A DNA stretch of 58,939 nt, from assembly GCA_910584615.1 (NCBI GenBank), contig CAJUAM010000020.1, positions 1 to 58,939 of the forward strand, in the 5' to 3' direction. Shown here one piece after another: positions 7,349 to 16,099 of this stretch (the stretch's first letter is position 1; each line of letters starts with the position of its first letter). A model generated the notes under the pieces. That model saw nothing but the letters and a program-made list of their open reading frames with translations. It searched no databases and had not been told where the DNA came from. The position numbers and the translations under genes are program-made. The DNA comes from an uncultured Dorea sp. Its GTDB lineage: Bacteria; Bacillota; Clostridia; Lachnospirales; Lachnospiraceae.

Positions 7349-10300
7349 CTAATTTTCAATGGCTTTTTCTATCAGTTTTACACAAGATTCACCAAGATAA
7401 TTCGTCAACCTGCTCAATAGCCCAGGCTCCGCGCGAACGCTCCTGTTCGCGCCAAGACGCTTCATCGCCCGCTCTGCTTTACAGTATATCACAACTGTAT
7501 CTTCTCCGTCGGAGGAACCGATGATGTCATAAAGCTCCTTCTCCTGTTTCTGAAAGATTTCCTTACTGTCAAACTGCAGCCATAGTTCCTTTTTTGTCTG
7601 GTTAAAAGGAATCACTGTTTCACAGATCAACCTGCTTGGCGCATCATCCTCCTCTGAAACCCGTCCTTTGACAAACACCTTATTCTCTTCCTGCAGATAT
7701 GGCCGGTTCCTTTCATAATCTTTCGGAAATACAATAACTTCTACTGTTCCCATCAAATCTTCTATGGTAAGAAATGCCATCATCTGGTTCTTTTTTGTAT
7801 ATTTGATCGTTCTCCCCGCAATCATCCCGCCTATAGTCTCTTTCGCGCCGTCACGGACTTTTGTACACCCGCTTTCTTCATCTACCTGAAAATCAAGAGT
7901 AGTCTTTGTAATATTCTTTCTCCATTTATCTTCATACTCTTCCATCGGATGCCCGCTTAAATATACACCTAACACTTCCTTTTCAAAAGCAAGCTTTTCC
8001 TCTTTTTCATATTCTCCCACATCAGGCAACGGAATCTCAAACTCTGCTTTCTGTTCATCGCTTACCATATCAAAAAGTGACATTTGGCCCGTCATAGAAT
8101 ATTTGCGTTCCCGGTTCACCTGATCCAGAATTTGTACATACACCACCATGAGCTGCTTTCTTGTACCGGGAAGACTGTCAAAAGTACCAGACTTGATAAA
8201 GTTCTCTATCGTTTTCCTATTCAGCTCTTTCACTGACATACGCTCAATAAAATCTTTAAGATTTGTAAATACACCGCCTGCTTCTCTTTCTTTTAAAATC
8301 ACATCAATGACCGGACGGCCTATACTTTTGATCGCAGAAAGCGCATACCGGATGTTCCCCCTGTCTACCGAAAATGTACCGATACCTTTATTAATATCCG
8401 GTGTGAGTATATCAATTCCCATCTGCCGGCATGTATATATATATTCTGCAACTTTTCCCGGATTATCAATCACAGATGTCATAAGCGCTGCCATAAACTC
8501 TACCGGATAATAATATTTCAGCCATGCTGTCTGATAAGATACAACTGCATATGCCGCCGCATGGGACTTGTTAAAAGCATACTTGGCAAAATCTATCATC
8601 TCATCATAAATCTTATTGGCAATCCGTTCGTCTATCCCATTGGCAATACAGCCCGGCACTCCTTCTTCCTGATTCCCATAGACGAAGCTTTGACGCTCCT
8701 TTCGCATGACATCGCCCTTTTTCTTTGACATGGCACGTCTTAACAGATCACTTCTCCCAAGCGTATATCCTGCCAGATCACGTACGATCTGCATAACCTG
8801 TTCCTGATAGACAATACAGCCGTAAGTAGGCGACAGGATCGGTTCAAGCTGAGGGCAGTCATACTTGATCGTCTCAGGATAATTCTTCCCCCTGATATAC
8901 TGCGGGATAAAGTCCATAGGACCGGGACGGTACAGCGATATCCCTGCAATAATATCCTCCAGGCTCTTCGGTTTCAGCTCTTTCATAAAACTCTTCATAC
9001 CGCCGCTCTCAAGCTGGAAGACCCCATCATTCTTTCCAGTCCCAACAGCAGCAAGAACTGAATTATCATTATAATCTATCTCATCAAGATCAATTCTTAA
9101 CCCGCTGCTTTCGCTGGCAAGCTTCACCGCATCCCGGATAACTGTCAGTGTACGAAGACCGAGAAAATCCATTTTCAGAAGTCCCAGTTCTTCAAGCGTA
9201 GTCATTGTAAACTGTGTAGTCACACAGCCATCCGCGCCGAGAGATAATGGTACATACTCATCAATTTCCTTCTGACTTATTACTACTCCAGCCGCATGCA
9301 TGGATGTATGCCTTGGAAGCCCTTCCAGACGCATGGACGCATCGATCAGTTCTTTTGCCTGTGGATCTTCCTCATACAGCTTTTTAAACTCCAGACTTTC
9401 CTTAAGCGCCCGCTGAAGTGTAATATTGAGCTCCTTGGGGATCATCTTTGAAATCGAATCCACGTACGCGTAAGGCAGATCCATCACTCGTCCTACATCC
9501 CGGATCACACCCCTCGCTGCCATCGTACCGAAAGTGACAATCTGTACTACCCGGTCTGAACCATATTTGTCCACAACATAGTCAATAACTTCCTGCCGTC
9601 TCTCAAAGCAGAAATCCACGTCTATATCGGGCATAGATACTCGTTCCGGGTTCAGGAACCGCTCAAACAGAAGCTGGTATTTAATCGGATCTATGCTTGT
9701 GATCCCAAGACAATAAGATACAATACTTCCTGCTGCCGAGCCGCGCCCCGGCCCTACCATGATCTGATGATCCTTAGCATATTTAATAAAATCCCATACG
9801 ATCAGAAAATAATCCACATATCCCATAGATTTGATAACAGAAAGCTCATACTCAAGCCTCTCTTTAAGCATATCGTCAGGAGCCGGATATCTCTTTTCCA
9901 AACCTTCATAGCACAGCTTATTCAAATATTCCCACGATGTATACCCTTTGGGCACATCATACTTTGGAAGCTTTGTAACACCAAATTCTATCTCCACATT
10001 GCATCTATCCGCAATTTTCTGCGTATTTTCGAGTGCCTGAAGCGCATATGGGAACAATTCCTTCATCTCCTGCTCGGATTTGATATAATACTGTCCTCCT
10101 TCATAGCGCATACGTTTTTCATCAGACAGCTTCTTGCCCGTCTGGATGCACAAAAGCATATCATGGGGCTTCTCATCCTCTGCATAAGTATAATGAATAT
10201 CATTAGTCGCCACAAGCTCAATCCCTGTCTCCTGAGACATCCGAAGCAGCGCCTGGTTCACCTGCCGCTGCTGGGACAGCCCGTGATCCTGAAGTTCCAG

Positions 10301-10819
10301 AAAGAAATTCCCTTCTCCAAAAATATCCTGATAACGGATCGCTGCCTCTTTGGCCTCCTCATACATTCCTCTTAAGATATTCCGCTGAACTTCTCCGGCA
10401 AGACATGCGCTCAAAGCTATCAACCCACCATTGAACTTCTTAAGAAGTTCAAGATCTACACGCGGTTTATAGTAATACCCTTCCGTAAACCCCCTTGACA
10501 CAATCTTCATGAGATTGTGATAACCAAGGTCATTCTCAGCTAAAAGAACCAGATGATAATATCTGTCATCCCCGCTCCCGACAGCCTCCTTATCAAACCG
10601 GGAGCCGGGAGCTACATACACCTCACAGCCAAGGACAGGCTTAACCCCTGCCGCCTTCGCCGCGCGGTAAAAGTCAATTACTCCATACATAACACCATGG
10701 TCCGTGATTGCCACACTATCCATTCCCAGTTCCTTTACTCTTGCTACACACTCTTTGATTTTATTGGAACCGTCCAGCAGACTGTACTCCGTATGGACAT
10801 GTAAATGCGCAAAACTCAT
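7349..10819 (-). CDS. dnaE: DNA polymerase III alpha subunit
   Basis: A 1156-residue replicative polymerase subunit of the DnaE1 type. The PHP domain opens with HLHVHTEYSLLDGSNKI. The polymerase core includes VGPGRGSAAGSIVSYCLGIT, the metal-binding PDIDVDF near residue 398 and KMDFLGLRTLTVI. Helix-hairpin-helix and OB-fold segments follow (IGGMIAGRTIKYTKKNQMMA, TIEDLMGTVEVIVFPKDYE). There is no inserted DEDDh exonuclease, which separates it from PolC. The reading frame extends 21 codons further upstream, but the ATG at 10819 has GAGGGG seven bases before it and starts the conserved MSFAHLHVHTEYS. It is the first gene of the dnaE-pfkA-DUF1934 unit. Confidence 0.96.
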   Translation of the reverse strand: MSFAHLHVHTEYSLLDGSNKIKECVARVKELGMDSVAITDHGVMYGVIDFYRAAKAAGVKPVLGCEVYVAPGSRFDKEAVGSGDDRYYHLVLLAENDLGYHNLMKIVSRGFTEGYYYKPRVDLELLKKFNGGLIALSACLAGEVQRNILRGMYEEAKEAAIRYQDIFGEGNFFLELQDHGLSQQRQVNQALLRMSQETGIELVATNDIHYTYAEDEKPHDMLLCIQTGKKLSDEKRMRYEGGQYYIKSEQEMKELFPYALQALENTQKIADRCNVEIEFGVTKLPKYDVPKGYTSWEYLNKLCYEGLEKRYPAPDDMLKERLEYELSVIKSMGYVDYFLIVWDFIKYAKDHQIMVGPGRGSAAGSIVSYCLGITSIDPIKYQLLFERFLNPERVSMPDIDVDFCFERRQEVIDYVVDKYGSDRVVQIVTFGTMAARGVIRDVGRVMDLPYAYVDSISKMIPKELNITLQRALKESLEFKKLYEEDPQAKELIDASMRLEGLPRHTSMHAAGVVISQKEIDEYVPLSLGADGCVTTQFTMTTLEELGLLKMDFLGLRTLTVIRDAVKLASESSGLRIDLDEIDYNDNSVLAAVGTGKNDGVFQLESGGMKSFMKELKPKSLEDIIAGISLYRPGPMDFIPQYIRGKNYPETIKYDCPQLEPILSPTYGCIVYQEQVMQIVRDLAGYTLGRSDLLRRAMSKKKGDVMRKERQSFVYGNQEEGVPGCIANGIDERIANKIYDEMIDFAKYAFNKSHAAAYAVVSYQTAWLKYYYPVEFMAALMTSVIDNPGKVAEYIYTCRQMGIDILTPDINKGIGTFSVDRGNIRYALSAIKSIGRPVIDVILKEREAGGVFTNLKDFIERMSVKELNRKTIENFIKSGTFDSLPGTRKQLMVVYVQILDQVNRERKYSMTGQMSLFDMVSDEQKAEFEIPLPDVGEYEKEEKLAFEKEVLGVYLSGHPMEEYEDKWRKNITKTTLDFQVDEESGCTKVRDGAKETIGGMIAGRTIKYTKKNQMMAFLTIEDLMGTVEVIVFPKDYERNRPYLQEENKVFVKGRVSEEDDAPSRLICETVIPFNQTKKELWLQFDSKEIFQKQEKELYDIIGSSDGEDTVVIYCKAERAMKRLGANRSVRAEPGLLSRLTNYLGESCVKLIEKAIEN

Positions 10820-10938
10820 ACTAAAACCCCTCTTTATCATCTTTCCGTGCTTCTTTTGTTCATCTTCACAACAACTTGTCATTTAATAATAGCATGGATA
10901 CCTTCTTTTAGCAATTTACGGATTCTTTCATCTTATTT

Positions 10939-11988
10939 CTATTTTTCTCCTTTCTGTTCCAGCCTAAGATTCACCACCAGCGCAAACGCGATGATCCCGT
11001 AAGCCACAAAGCTTCGGAAATACTCGCCCAAAGACGCATTAGCAAAAGCATTGCGGCCGGCAAGAGGCGACAAAACAAACAGCGTATGAAGGAGCACTAC
11101 CCCGATAAACGCATTTTTTACCCCTGCTCTGCGGATACTGGCGCCCCCCGCCAAAAGCGCTGCGCAGGCAAACTTCTCCGTGTCCAGATGTTCCGTATAG
11201 ACATTGAGCGAGCCTATGTTCTGTAGATACACGAACTGCCCCAGCGCCGCAAACACCGTAGACAGCACGATAACGATGATCCTCACCCGATCAGTGTCGA
11301 TACCGATATTGGCCGCTTTCTCCTCACTCATACCTACCGCCCTTATCTTCTGCCCCAGCGGTGTATGTATCAGGTAAAATACAAAAAAACCGCACACCAG
11401 AATCATCACCAAAAGCAGCATGGAAATCTTTGCCTTCCCGATGCTGAATACACCAAGATTATCAAACACTTCCTTAAAGGTCTTTAGATCCACCATATTT
11501 TTCACGCCGATTCCGGTAGAGAGCACCAGCTTTTTATTAAATACGTGGATTACCGTGCCAAAGCCTGCCACGAATATAAGCTGGTAGATATAGTTGGCAA
11601 GAAAGCCCACAACAATGGAAGTCACCATCTCCCTGCCCCTGACTTTATTGAGCAGATGTCCGATCACTAAGCCTACACCGGCTGCTGTCGCAAGAGAGAC
11701 AATCAGCACAAGTGCCGCTCCCTTACCTCCCGTGACGTTAAAATTCAGCACAATGATAAAACATGCCTGTGTGATCATCGTTCCGATGACCACTGCAAAA
11801 TTCAGCCCCATGCCCGCCATGATCGGGAAGATCAAAGCCAGCACCAGTATGATGTTCCGGATAAACCTGAGCGCCACCTGCTCCGCAAGGAACAAAAAGC
11901 TGATTCCTGACAGAAAAAAACAGAGAATACTGAATACAATGAATGTAGCCGGTACAATTAACTCATCCCTGCAAATTTTTTTCATCAT
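10939..11988 (-). CDS. ABC transporter permease (BPD_transp_2 type), second of a pair
   Basis: A 349-residue integral membrane protein with about nine hydrophobic segments, including FIVFSILCFFLSGISFLFLA and LNFAVVIGTMITQACFIIVL. The cytoplasmic coupling region is GQKIRAVGMSEEKAANIGID near 260-280, typical of sugar/nucleoside-type importers. The ATG at 11988 overlaps the preceding permease stop as ATGA and has GGAGG eight bases upstream, indicating translational coupling. The longer frame upstream of it reads through the other permease and is not coding. It probably forms the channel together with its partner; substrate unknown. Confidence 0.88.
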   Translation of the reverse strand: MMKKICRDELIVPATFIVFSILCFFLSGISFLFLAEQVALRFIRNIILVLALIFPIMAGMGLNFAVVIGTMITQACFIIVLNFNVTGGKGAALVLIVSLATAAGVGLVIGHLLNKVRGREMVTSIVVGFLANYIYQLIFVAGFGTVIHVFNKKLVLSTGIGVKNMVDLKTFKEVFDNLGVFSIGKAKISMLLLVMILVCGFFVFYLIHTPLGQKIRAVGMSEEKAANIGIDTDRVRIIVIVLSTVFAALGQFVYLQNIGSLNVYTEHLDTEKFACAALLAGGASIRRAGVKNAFIGVVLLHTLFVLSPLAGRNAFANASLGEYFRSFVAYGIIAFALVVNLRLEQKGEK

Positions 11989-13010
11989 TGCCGTCTCCTC
12001 CTTTCCTGCTTTAAAAATGCGTACAGAATGATCCCGTTTGTAATGATCATCCTCACTATCTCCGACATCTGCGGTATCAGGATCGCATTCGCGATAGGCG
12101 CTGACAGAAGATAGATCGTCTGGTACAGATAGGTTCCCAGAACCGCATGGGAAATCTTTGCCTGTTTTCCTATACACCCGCCGATAAGGATTGCCGAAAC
12201 TGCCGGAAAACTGTGAGACAGCGGCGCATTGTAAAGTTCTACAAATCCATAAGTCTGAGCATACACACAGATTCCAGCCGCCCCGATAACTGTAGACAGA
12301 ACGATCGCCATCGTCCGCACCCTGTCTATCCTGATCCCGGAAAGCTGGCAGAACTTTTCATTTTCCCCAACTGCCAGCATCACTGACCCTCCCTTCGTCT
12401 TAAAAAACCCGTACACTAAAAGGCACACTGCGGCGTAGGCAAGAAACAGCCCCAGAGGAACAGATATCTTCCCAATCTTAAGAACCATAAGCTCATTCAG
12501 CACATTTCCGAAATAATTTTCCAGGCTGATCTTCGGCCGCAGCCCTTCTGCCCCAACCGGATAGAGCATCTCCCGGTTGGTAAAGGGAATCACTGTCCAC
12601 ACGAAGTTCATGATCGGGATGAAGGAGTATCCGATAAAGATAGCCGCGATATCCTCCTTACCCTTCACCATATTCAATATCTTCGCATATATCAGACCGA
12701 GGATCACTGCCGGAATCACGGAGAGCGCCACGGCCCCCAAAAAACCTGCGATTCCTGTCATGCGAAGCTGTATCGCCATACACATTCCCAGAAGCCCTGC
12801 TACAATCCCGACCGGAAGACCGAAATTCATCCCCACCCCGGCGTTGATCATCGGAATCATGGCAAGCACAAGAACACCGTTCATGACAAACTTTATAAAA
12901 GAACCGCTCACAAGCTCTGGAATATCCATCCCCAAAAATCCCGCAAGGACAAACAATGCCACCATAAAAGCGGTAATGATAATCTGCGGTAGTTTTATCT
13001 TACTATCCAT
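11985..13010 (-). CDS. ABC transporter permease (BPD_transp_2 type), first of a pair
   Basis: A 341-residue integral membrane protein starting with MDSKIKLPQIIITAFMVALF. It has multiple membrane helices, with MNGVLVLAMIPMINAGVGMN near 50-70 and the coupling segment MLAVGENEKFCQLSGIRIDR near 230-250. The ATG at 13010 has GGAGG six bases upstream and overlaps the ATPase stop by eight bases, so ATPase and both permeases appear to be one translationally coupled unit. It is related to, but clearly diverged from, the second permease, suggesting a heterodimeric channel as in NupP/NupQ-like importers. Confidence 0.88.
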   Translation of the reverse strand: MDSKIKLPQIIITAFMVALFVLAGFLGMDIPELVSGSFIKFVMNGVLVLAMIPMINAGVGMNFGLPVGIVAGLLGMCMAIQLRMTGIAGFLGAVALSVIPAVILGLIYAKILNMVKGKEDIAAIFIGYSFIPIMNFVWTVIPFTNREMLYPVGAEGLRPKISLENYFGNVLNELMVLKIGKISVPLGLFLAYAAVCLLVYGFFKTKGGSVMLAVGENEKFCQLSGIRIDRVRTMAIVLSTVIGAAGICVYAQTYGFVELYNAPLSHSFPAVSAILIGGCIGKQAKISHAVLGTYLYQTIYLLSAPIANAILIPQMSEIVRMIITNGIILYAFLKQERRRRQ

Positions 13011-14580
13011 CCCGTTCCTCCTCTCCGGTAAATGCAAAGGCAAATTTCTCATCCGGCGCATCCGGAGGCAGGATCTGTGAAAGCTTTCCCTCGCAGAATA
13101 CTGCGATCCTGTCACTGATTCGCTTTAATTCCTCCAGTTCGCTTGACGCCACCACGATCGTCGTGCCCTGTTCTCTGTTGATCTGCACAAGCATATCCAG
13201 AATCTTCTCTTTCGCTCCGATATCAACGCCCCTGGTAGGCTCCATGACAAACAGCACCTTCGGAGCGACTAAAACCGCCCTGGCAATACACACTTTCTGC
13301 TGATTTCCACCGCTTAATTCCTTCACCTTCTGATCCGCGCTCTCGCACTTAATCTCCAGCTTTTCAATCTGTTCTTCTACATACTGCTCAATCTTTTTTT
13401 TATCTTTGACCGGAAAAAAACCTCCCGCTTTTTTCTGAAACAGATTTTTCCCATAAAACCCAGAAAAAACGATGTTGTCCCGAACCGAATGTTCCAACAG
13501 AAGTCCCATATTCTTCCGATCGTCAGGTAGAAGAAAGATTCCTCTCTCTATCGTCTTCCGAACATTTTTCACATCTACTTCCATACCGCCGCAGGAAAAT
13601 TCCCCCCTCACAGGGAACTGACCTAATACTCCGTACCCAACCGCAAGCTTTCCGTGACCGGAAAGACTTGTAAGTCCCAGGATTTCTCCTTGATATACGT
13701 CAAGATCAAGCCCGTTTAAAAATTCTCCCGGCATATACACAGAAAAGTCCTTAAACTTTAAAATCTCTTTTTTCTCCTGTCTGAGATGCTCTTTTTTTAC
13801 CGCCGCTACGTCATACCCGATCATGTCTTTGGCAAGCGTACGCATATCCAGCTCGTCTCTTTCATAATCAGAAACAACCCGTCCATCTCTTAACACCGTC
13901 ACATGATCGCACACCTCACAGATCTCATGGAGCCTGTGGGTGCAGAAGACGATTGAAGTCCCTTTTTTCGCAAGCTCCTTCAATACCTTCATAAGCTTTC
14001 CCGCATCCTCATCACCTAAAACTGCCGTAGGCTCGTCCAAAAGCAAAAGCTTTAAATCTTCTTTATTCACTTCTCTGGCAATTTCCACAAACTGCTTTGC
14101 ATTCACCGAGATATTCTTAACCAGATAAGAATTATCTATCTCAAATCCAAGCTGCTCCAACACTCTCGCCGCATCCTCGTTATCCTTCTTTTTGTCCACA
14201 AAAGAAAACTCAGGGCTTAACGCCTTCCTGAATATGCTCTTTGTATTCTCCCTTGTAAGCTTTATATTTTCTGCCACGGTCATCTCAGGAATCAGCATAA
14301 ACTCCTGATAAATCATTCCGATTCCCCGTCCAATGGCCTCTGTCGTGGAGCGAAGCTTAACCTTTTCTCCTTCAAATATCACATCTCCGCTGTATCCGCC
14401 TGTTCCGGCGATGACACTGTTTCCAAACAAAATATTCATCAGGGTGCTCTTTCCAGAACCGTTGGCTCCGATAAGACCGTAGATCTGCCCTTTTTTAACC
14501 GACAGATTTACTTTGTCAAGAACCTTGTTCTGCCCATAATTTTTTTCCAGATTACTAACCTCTAACACGTACTCTCCCAT
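13003..14580 (-). CDS. ABC transporter ATP-binding protein with two, functionally unequal, ATPase domains
   Basis: A 525-residue double ATPase of the sugar/nucleoside importer class. Domain 1 (about 4-250) has a normal Walker A, GANGSGKST at 38-46, Walker B LLLLDEPTAV and switch THRLHE, but its signature reads ISVNAKQ instead of LSxGxxQ. Domain 2 (about 265-515) has the intact signature LSGGNQQKVCIARAV, but a degenerate Walker A (SLSGHGKLAV) and Walker B (LFVMEPTRG, Met for Asp). So one composite ATP site should be canonical and the other degenerate. A weak second domain is usual for RbsA-like proteins; loss of the domain 1 signature is less so. Start MGEYVLEVSNLEKNYG; GGATC lies just upstream. 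Confidence 0.92.
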   Translation of the reverse strand: MGEYVLEVSNLEKNYGQNKVLDKVNLSVKKGQIYGLIGANGSGKSTLMNILFGNSVIAGTGGYSGDVIFEGEKVKLRSTTEAIGRGIGMIYQEFMLIPEMTVAENIKLTRENTKSIFRKALSPEFSFVDKKKDNEDAARVLEQLGFEIDNSYLVKNISVNAKQFVEIAREVNKEDLKLLLLDEPTAVLGDEDAGKLMKVLKELAKKGTSIVFCTHRLHEICEVCDHVTVLRDGRVVSDYERDELDMRTLAKDMIGYDVAAVKKEHLRQEKKEILKFKDFSVYMPGEFLNGLDLDVYQGEILGLTSLSGHGKLAVGYGVLGQFPVRGEFSCGGMEVDVKNVRKTIERGIFLLPDDRKNMGLLLEHSVRDNIVFSGFYGKNLFQKKAGGFFPVKDKKKIEQYVEEQIEKLEIKCESADQKVKELSGGNQQKVCIARAVLVAPKVLFVMEPTRGVDIGAKEKILDMLVQINREQGTTIVVASSELEELKRISDRIAVFCEGKLSQILPPDAPDEKFAFAFTGEEERDG

Positions 14581-14627
14581 GATCCTTCACCTCTGCCGTA
14601 TCATATGCAAACGATATTCATTATAAC

Positions 14628-14667
14628 AAAAAGGGCAGAAGAGTTCATCTCCTTCCGCCCCTTTTTC
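14628..14667 (-). terminator. Intercistronic terminator/attenuator between binding protein and ATPase genes
   Basis: An imperfect GC-rich hairpin with a purine-rich left arm (GGGGCGGAAG) and right arm CTTCTGCCC on the minus strand, followed by TTTTTG. It lies just after the binding protein stop and 48 bases before the ATPase start. Such partial terminators commonly keep binding protein mRNA above that of the transporter subunits. Confidence 0.65.
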
Positions 14668-14678
14668 TTACTCAACGC

Positions 14679-15851
14679 TTAATAATAGATAGATTCCATA
14701 ATAAACATATAGTAGTTCTCATAATCCATATACTGCTGGAAATCCACGTCCAGGCCGAACTTGTCCTTTGCCAGCTTACCAAGATTCTCTGCATTGTTCG
14801 GGTTAAAATCCGGATTGGCAATCATCTCTCTTGCAACCTCAACACCGAACTTTGGCAGGAAGATCGTTACCGGTATCGGCCATCCGGAAAGTCTTCCTTT
14901 CATTTCCTGCGCATCAACCTTTTCTGCTATCATCTGGTTGATCTTATCAAAGTTAGTCGCGTCCTCCTCTGCAATCTCCAGACCCAATACGGTAGGATAT
15001 GCCTGCGTCGGTGTCGGGCAGCACTGCTCTGCAACTGTGAACTTAAGCTCCAAAGCTTTCGCGATGATCACATCATACATCGGGCAGTTTGTACCGAAAA
15101 TGTTCGTTTCCTTACCATACTTTTCAATCTGTCTCGGGATATCCTCCTGAAGGAACTGCTGCATAGCTTCCGGGCCGTTTCCTGTCTGCGGGTCTGGCGT
15201 GATCACTTCGACAAACTCAAGTCCAAGCTCTTTACAAGTCTCTTTCATCTTGTCCCTTCTGGCTGTAATAGTAGGCTTTGCAAGATGGGTCGGAAAGGAG
15301 TAATGGATAAATGTCTTTGCTCCCATTTCCTTTGCCTTTGTGGGGATAGTCTCTCCCCTTCTGATGGCATCCATGTCAAGATTCACATCGATGTTTTCCG
15401 ACATCATATCCGGCTCGTCATAAATCGTTGACGCGATGGTGATAATATCGGGATTTTTCTCCTTGAGCTGCTGGAATGCCGGAATAAGCCCGGACTGTCC
15501 GGAACTTACGATAACTGCTCTCATCAGTGGATCGTCTGCCGCGGAAACGATGGTGCTTATGCACCCTTCAATCTCTGTGTCAAACTTTTCCGGCAATACA
15601 AGATGCGTTACCACATCCGGATATTCTTCCATAAGCTGCTCTCCCGCGCGGAATTCATCTTCACTTACAGATAACGTAGGCGTTACGACTGCGATGTGAT
15701 ATTCCTCGCCTTCTTCTTTTGTCTCTTCCTCCGTTACAGCTGTCTCTTCCTTTTTCTCCTCGGTTTCCTTTGTCTCATTGCTGCCGCATGCCGTGCATAT
15801 CATCGTTAATAACATAACGGCAACGAGAAGTACTGATAATCTTCTTTTCAT
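14679..15851 (-). CDS. DUF3798 family solute-binding lipoprotein of an ABC importer
   Basis: A 390-residue lipoprotein. A signal peptide ends in a lipobox-like MICTAC with Cys22, followed by a Glu/Lys-rich linker (about 25-50) and a two-lobed periplasmic-binding-like domain: YHIAVVTPTLSVSEDEFRAG, VIVSSGQSGLIPAFQQLKEK, SENIDVNLDMDAIRRGETIP and FIHYSFPTHLAKPTITARRD. These fit the DUF3798 family, whose ligands are not known. AGGAGG precedes the ATG. Genomic order with the ATPase and two permeases supports a complete importer. A strong promoter drives this gene first, with a hairpin after it. Substrates such as sugars, nucleosides or modified peptides cannot be told apart from sequence. Confidence 0.85.
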   Translation of the reverse strand: MKRRLSVLLVAVMLLTMICTACGSNETKETEEKKEETAVTEEETKEEGEEYHIAVVTPTLSVSEDEFRAGEQLMEEYPDVVTHLVLPEKFDTEIEGCISTIVSAADDPLMRAVIVSSGQSGLIPAFQQLKEKNPDIITIASTIYDEPDMMSENIDVNLDMDAIRRGETIPTKAKEMGAKTFIHYSFPTHLAKPTITARRDKMKETCKELGLEFVEVITPDPQTGNGPEAMQQFLQEDIPRQIEKYGKETNIFGTNCPMYDVIIAKALELKFTVAEQCCPTPTQAYPTVLGLEIAEEDATNFDKINQMIAEKVDAQEMKGRLSGWPIPVTIFLPKFGVEVAREMIANPDFNPNNAENLGKLAKDKFGLDVDFQQYMDYENYYMFIMESIYY

Positions 15852-15883
15852 ACTTATCCTCCTGTATATTCTTTCTAAAATAA

Positions 15884-15913
15884 AGTATAGGTTTGAAAGC
15901 TTACATTTGTCAA
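15884..15913 (-). promoter_or_regulatory. Strong promoter for the DUF3798 ABC importer operon
   Basis: On the minus strand: TTGACA (15908-15913), an 18-base spacer, TATACT (15884-15889). The leader to the ATG at 15851 is short. It is divergent from the chemoreceptor promoter. Confidence 0.75.
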
Positions 15914-16007
15914 ATCACTCATTTCTATAATACAATCTTATTTATTTATATCATCTATAAACAATGACTTTATGCCTTCTAAAAACAAAAATCAAAAAGC
16001 ATCTGTC

Positions 16008-16036
16008 TTGAAAACCAGCAAAGTTCATGTTAAAAT
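16008..16036 (+). promoter_or_regulatory. Promoter for the chemoreceptor gene
   Basis: TTGAAA at 16008-16013, a 17-base spacer and TAAAAT at 16031-16036, 64 bases before the ATG. It looks sigma-A-like; I see no sigma-28 (flagellar) consensus here. Confidence 0.6.
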
Positions 16037-16099
16037 TATCATGCAATAGAAATATATCTTATCATCTGAAATCCATTTCTTTATTGCAGGAGGAATCTT

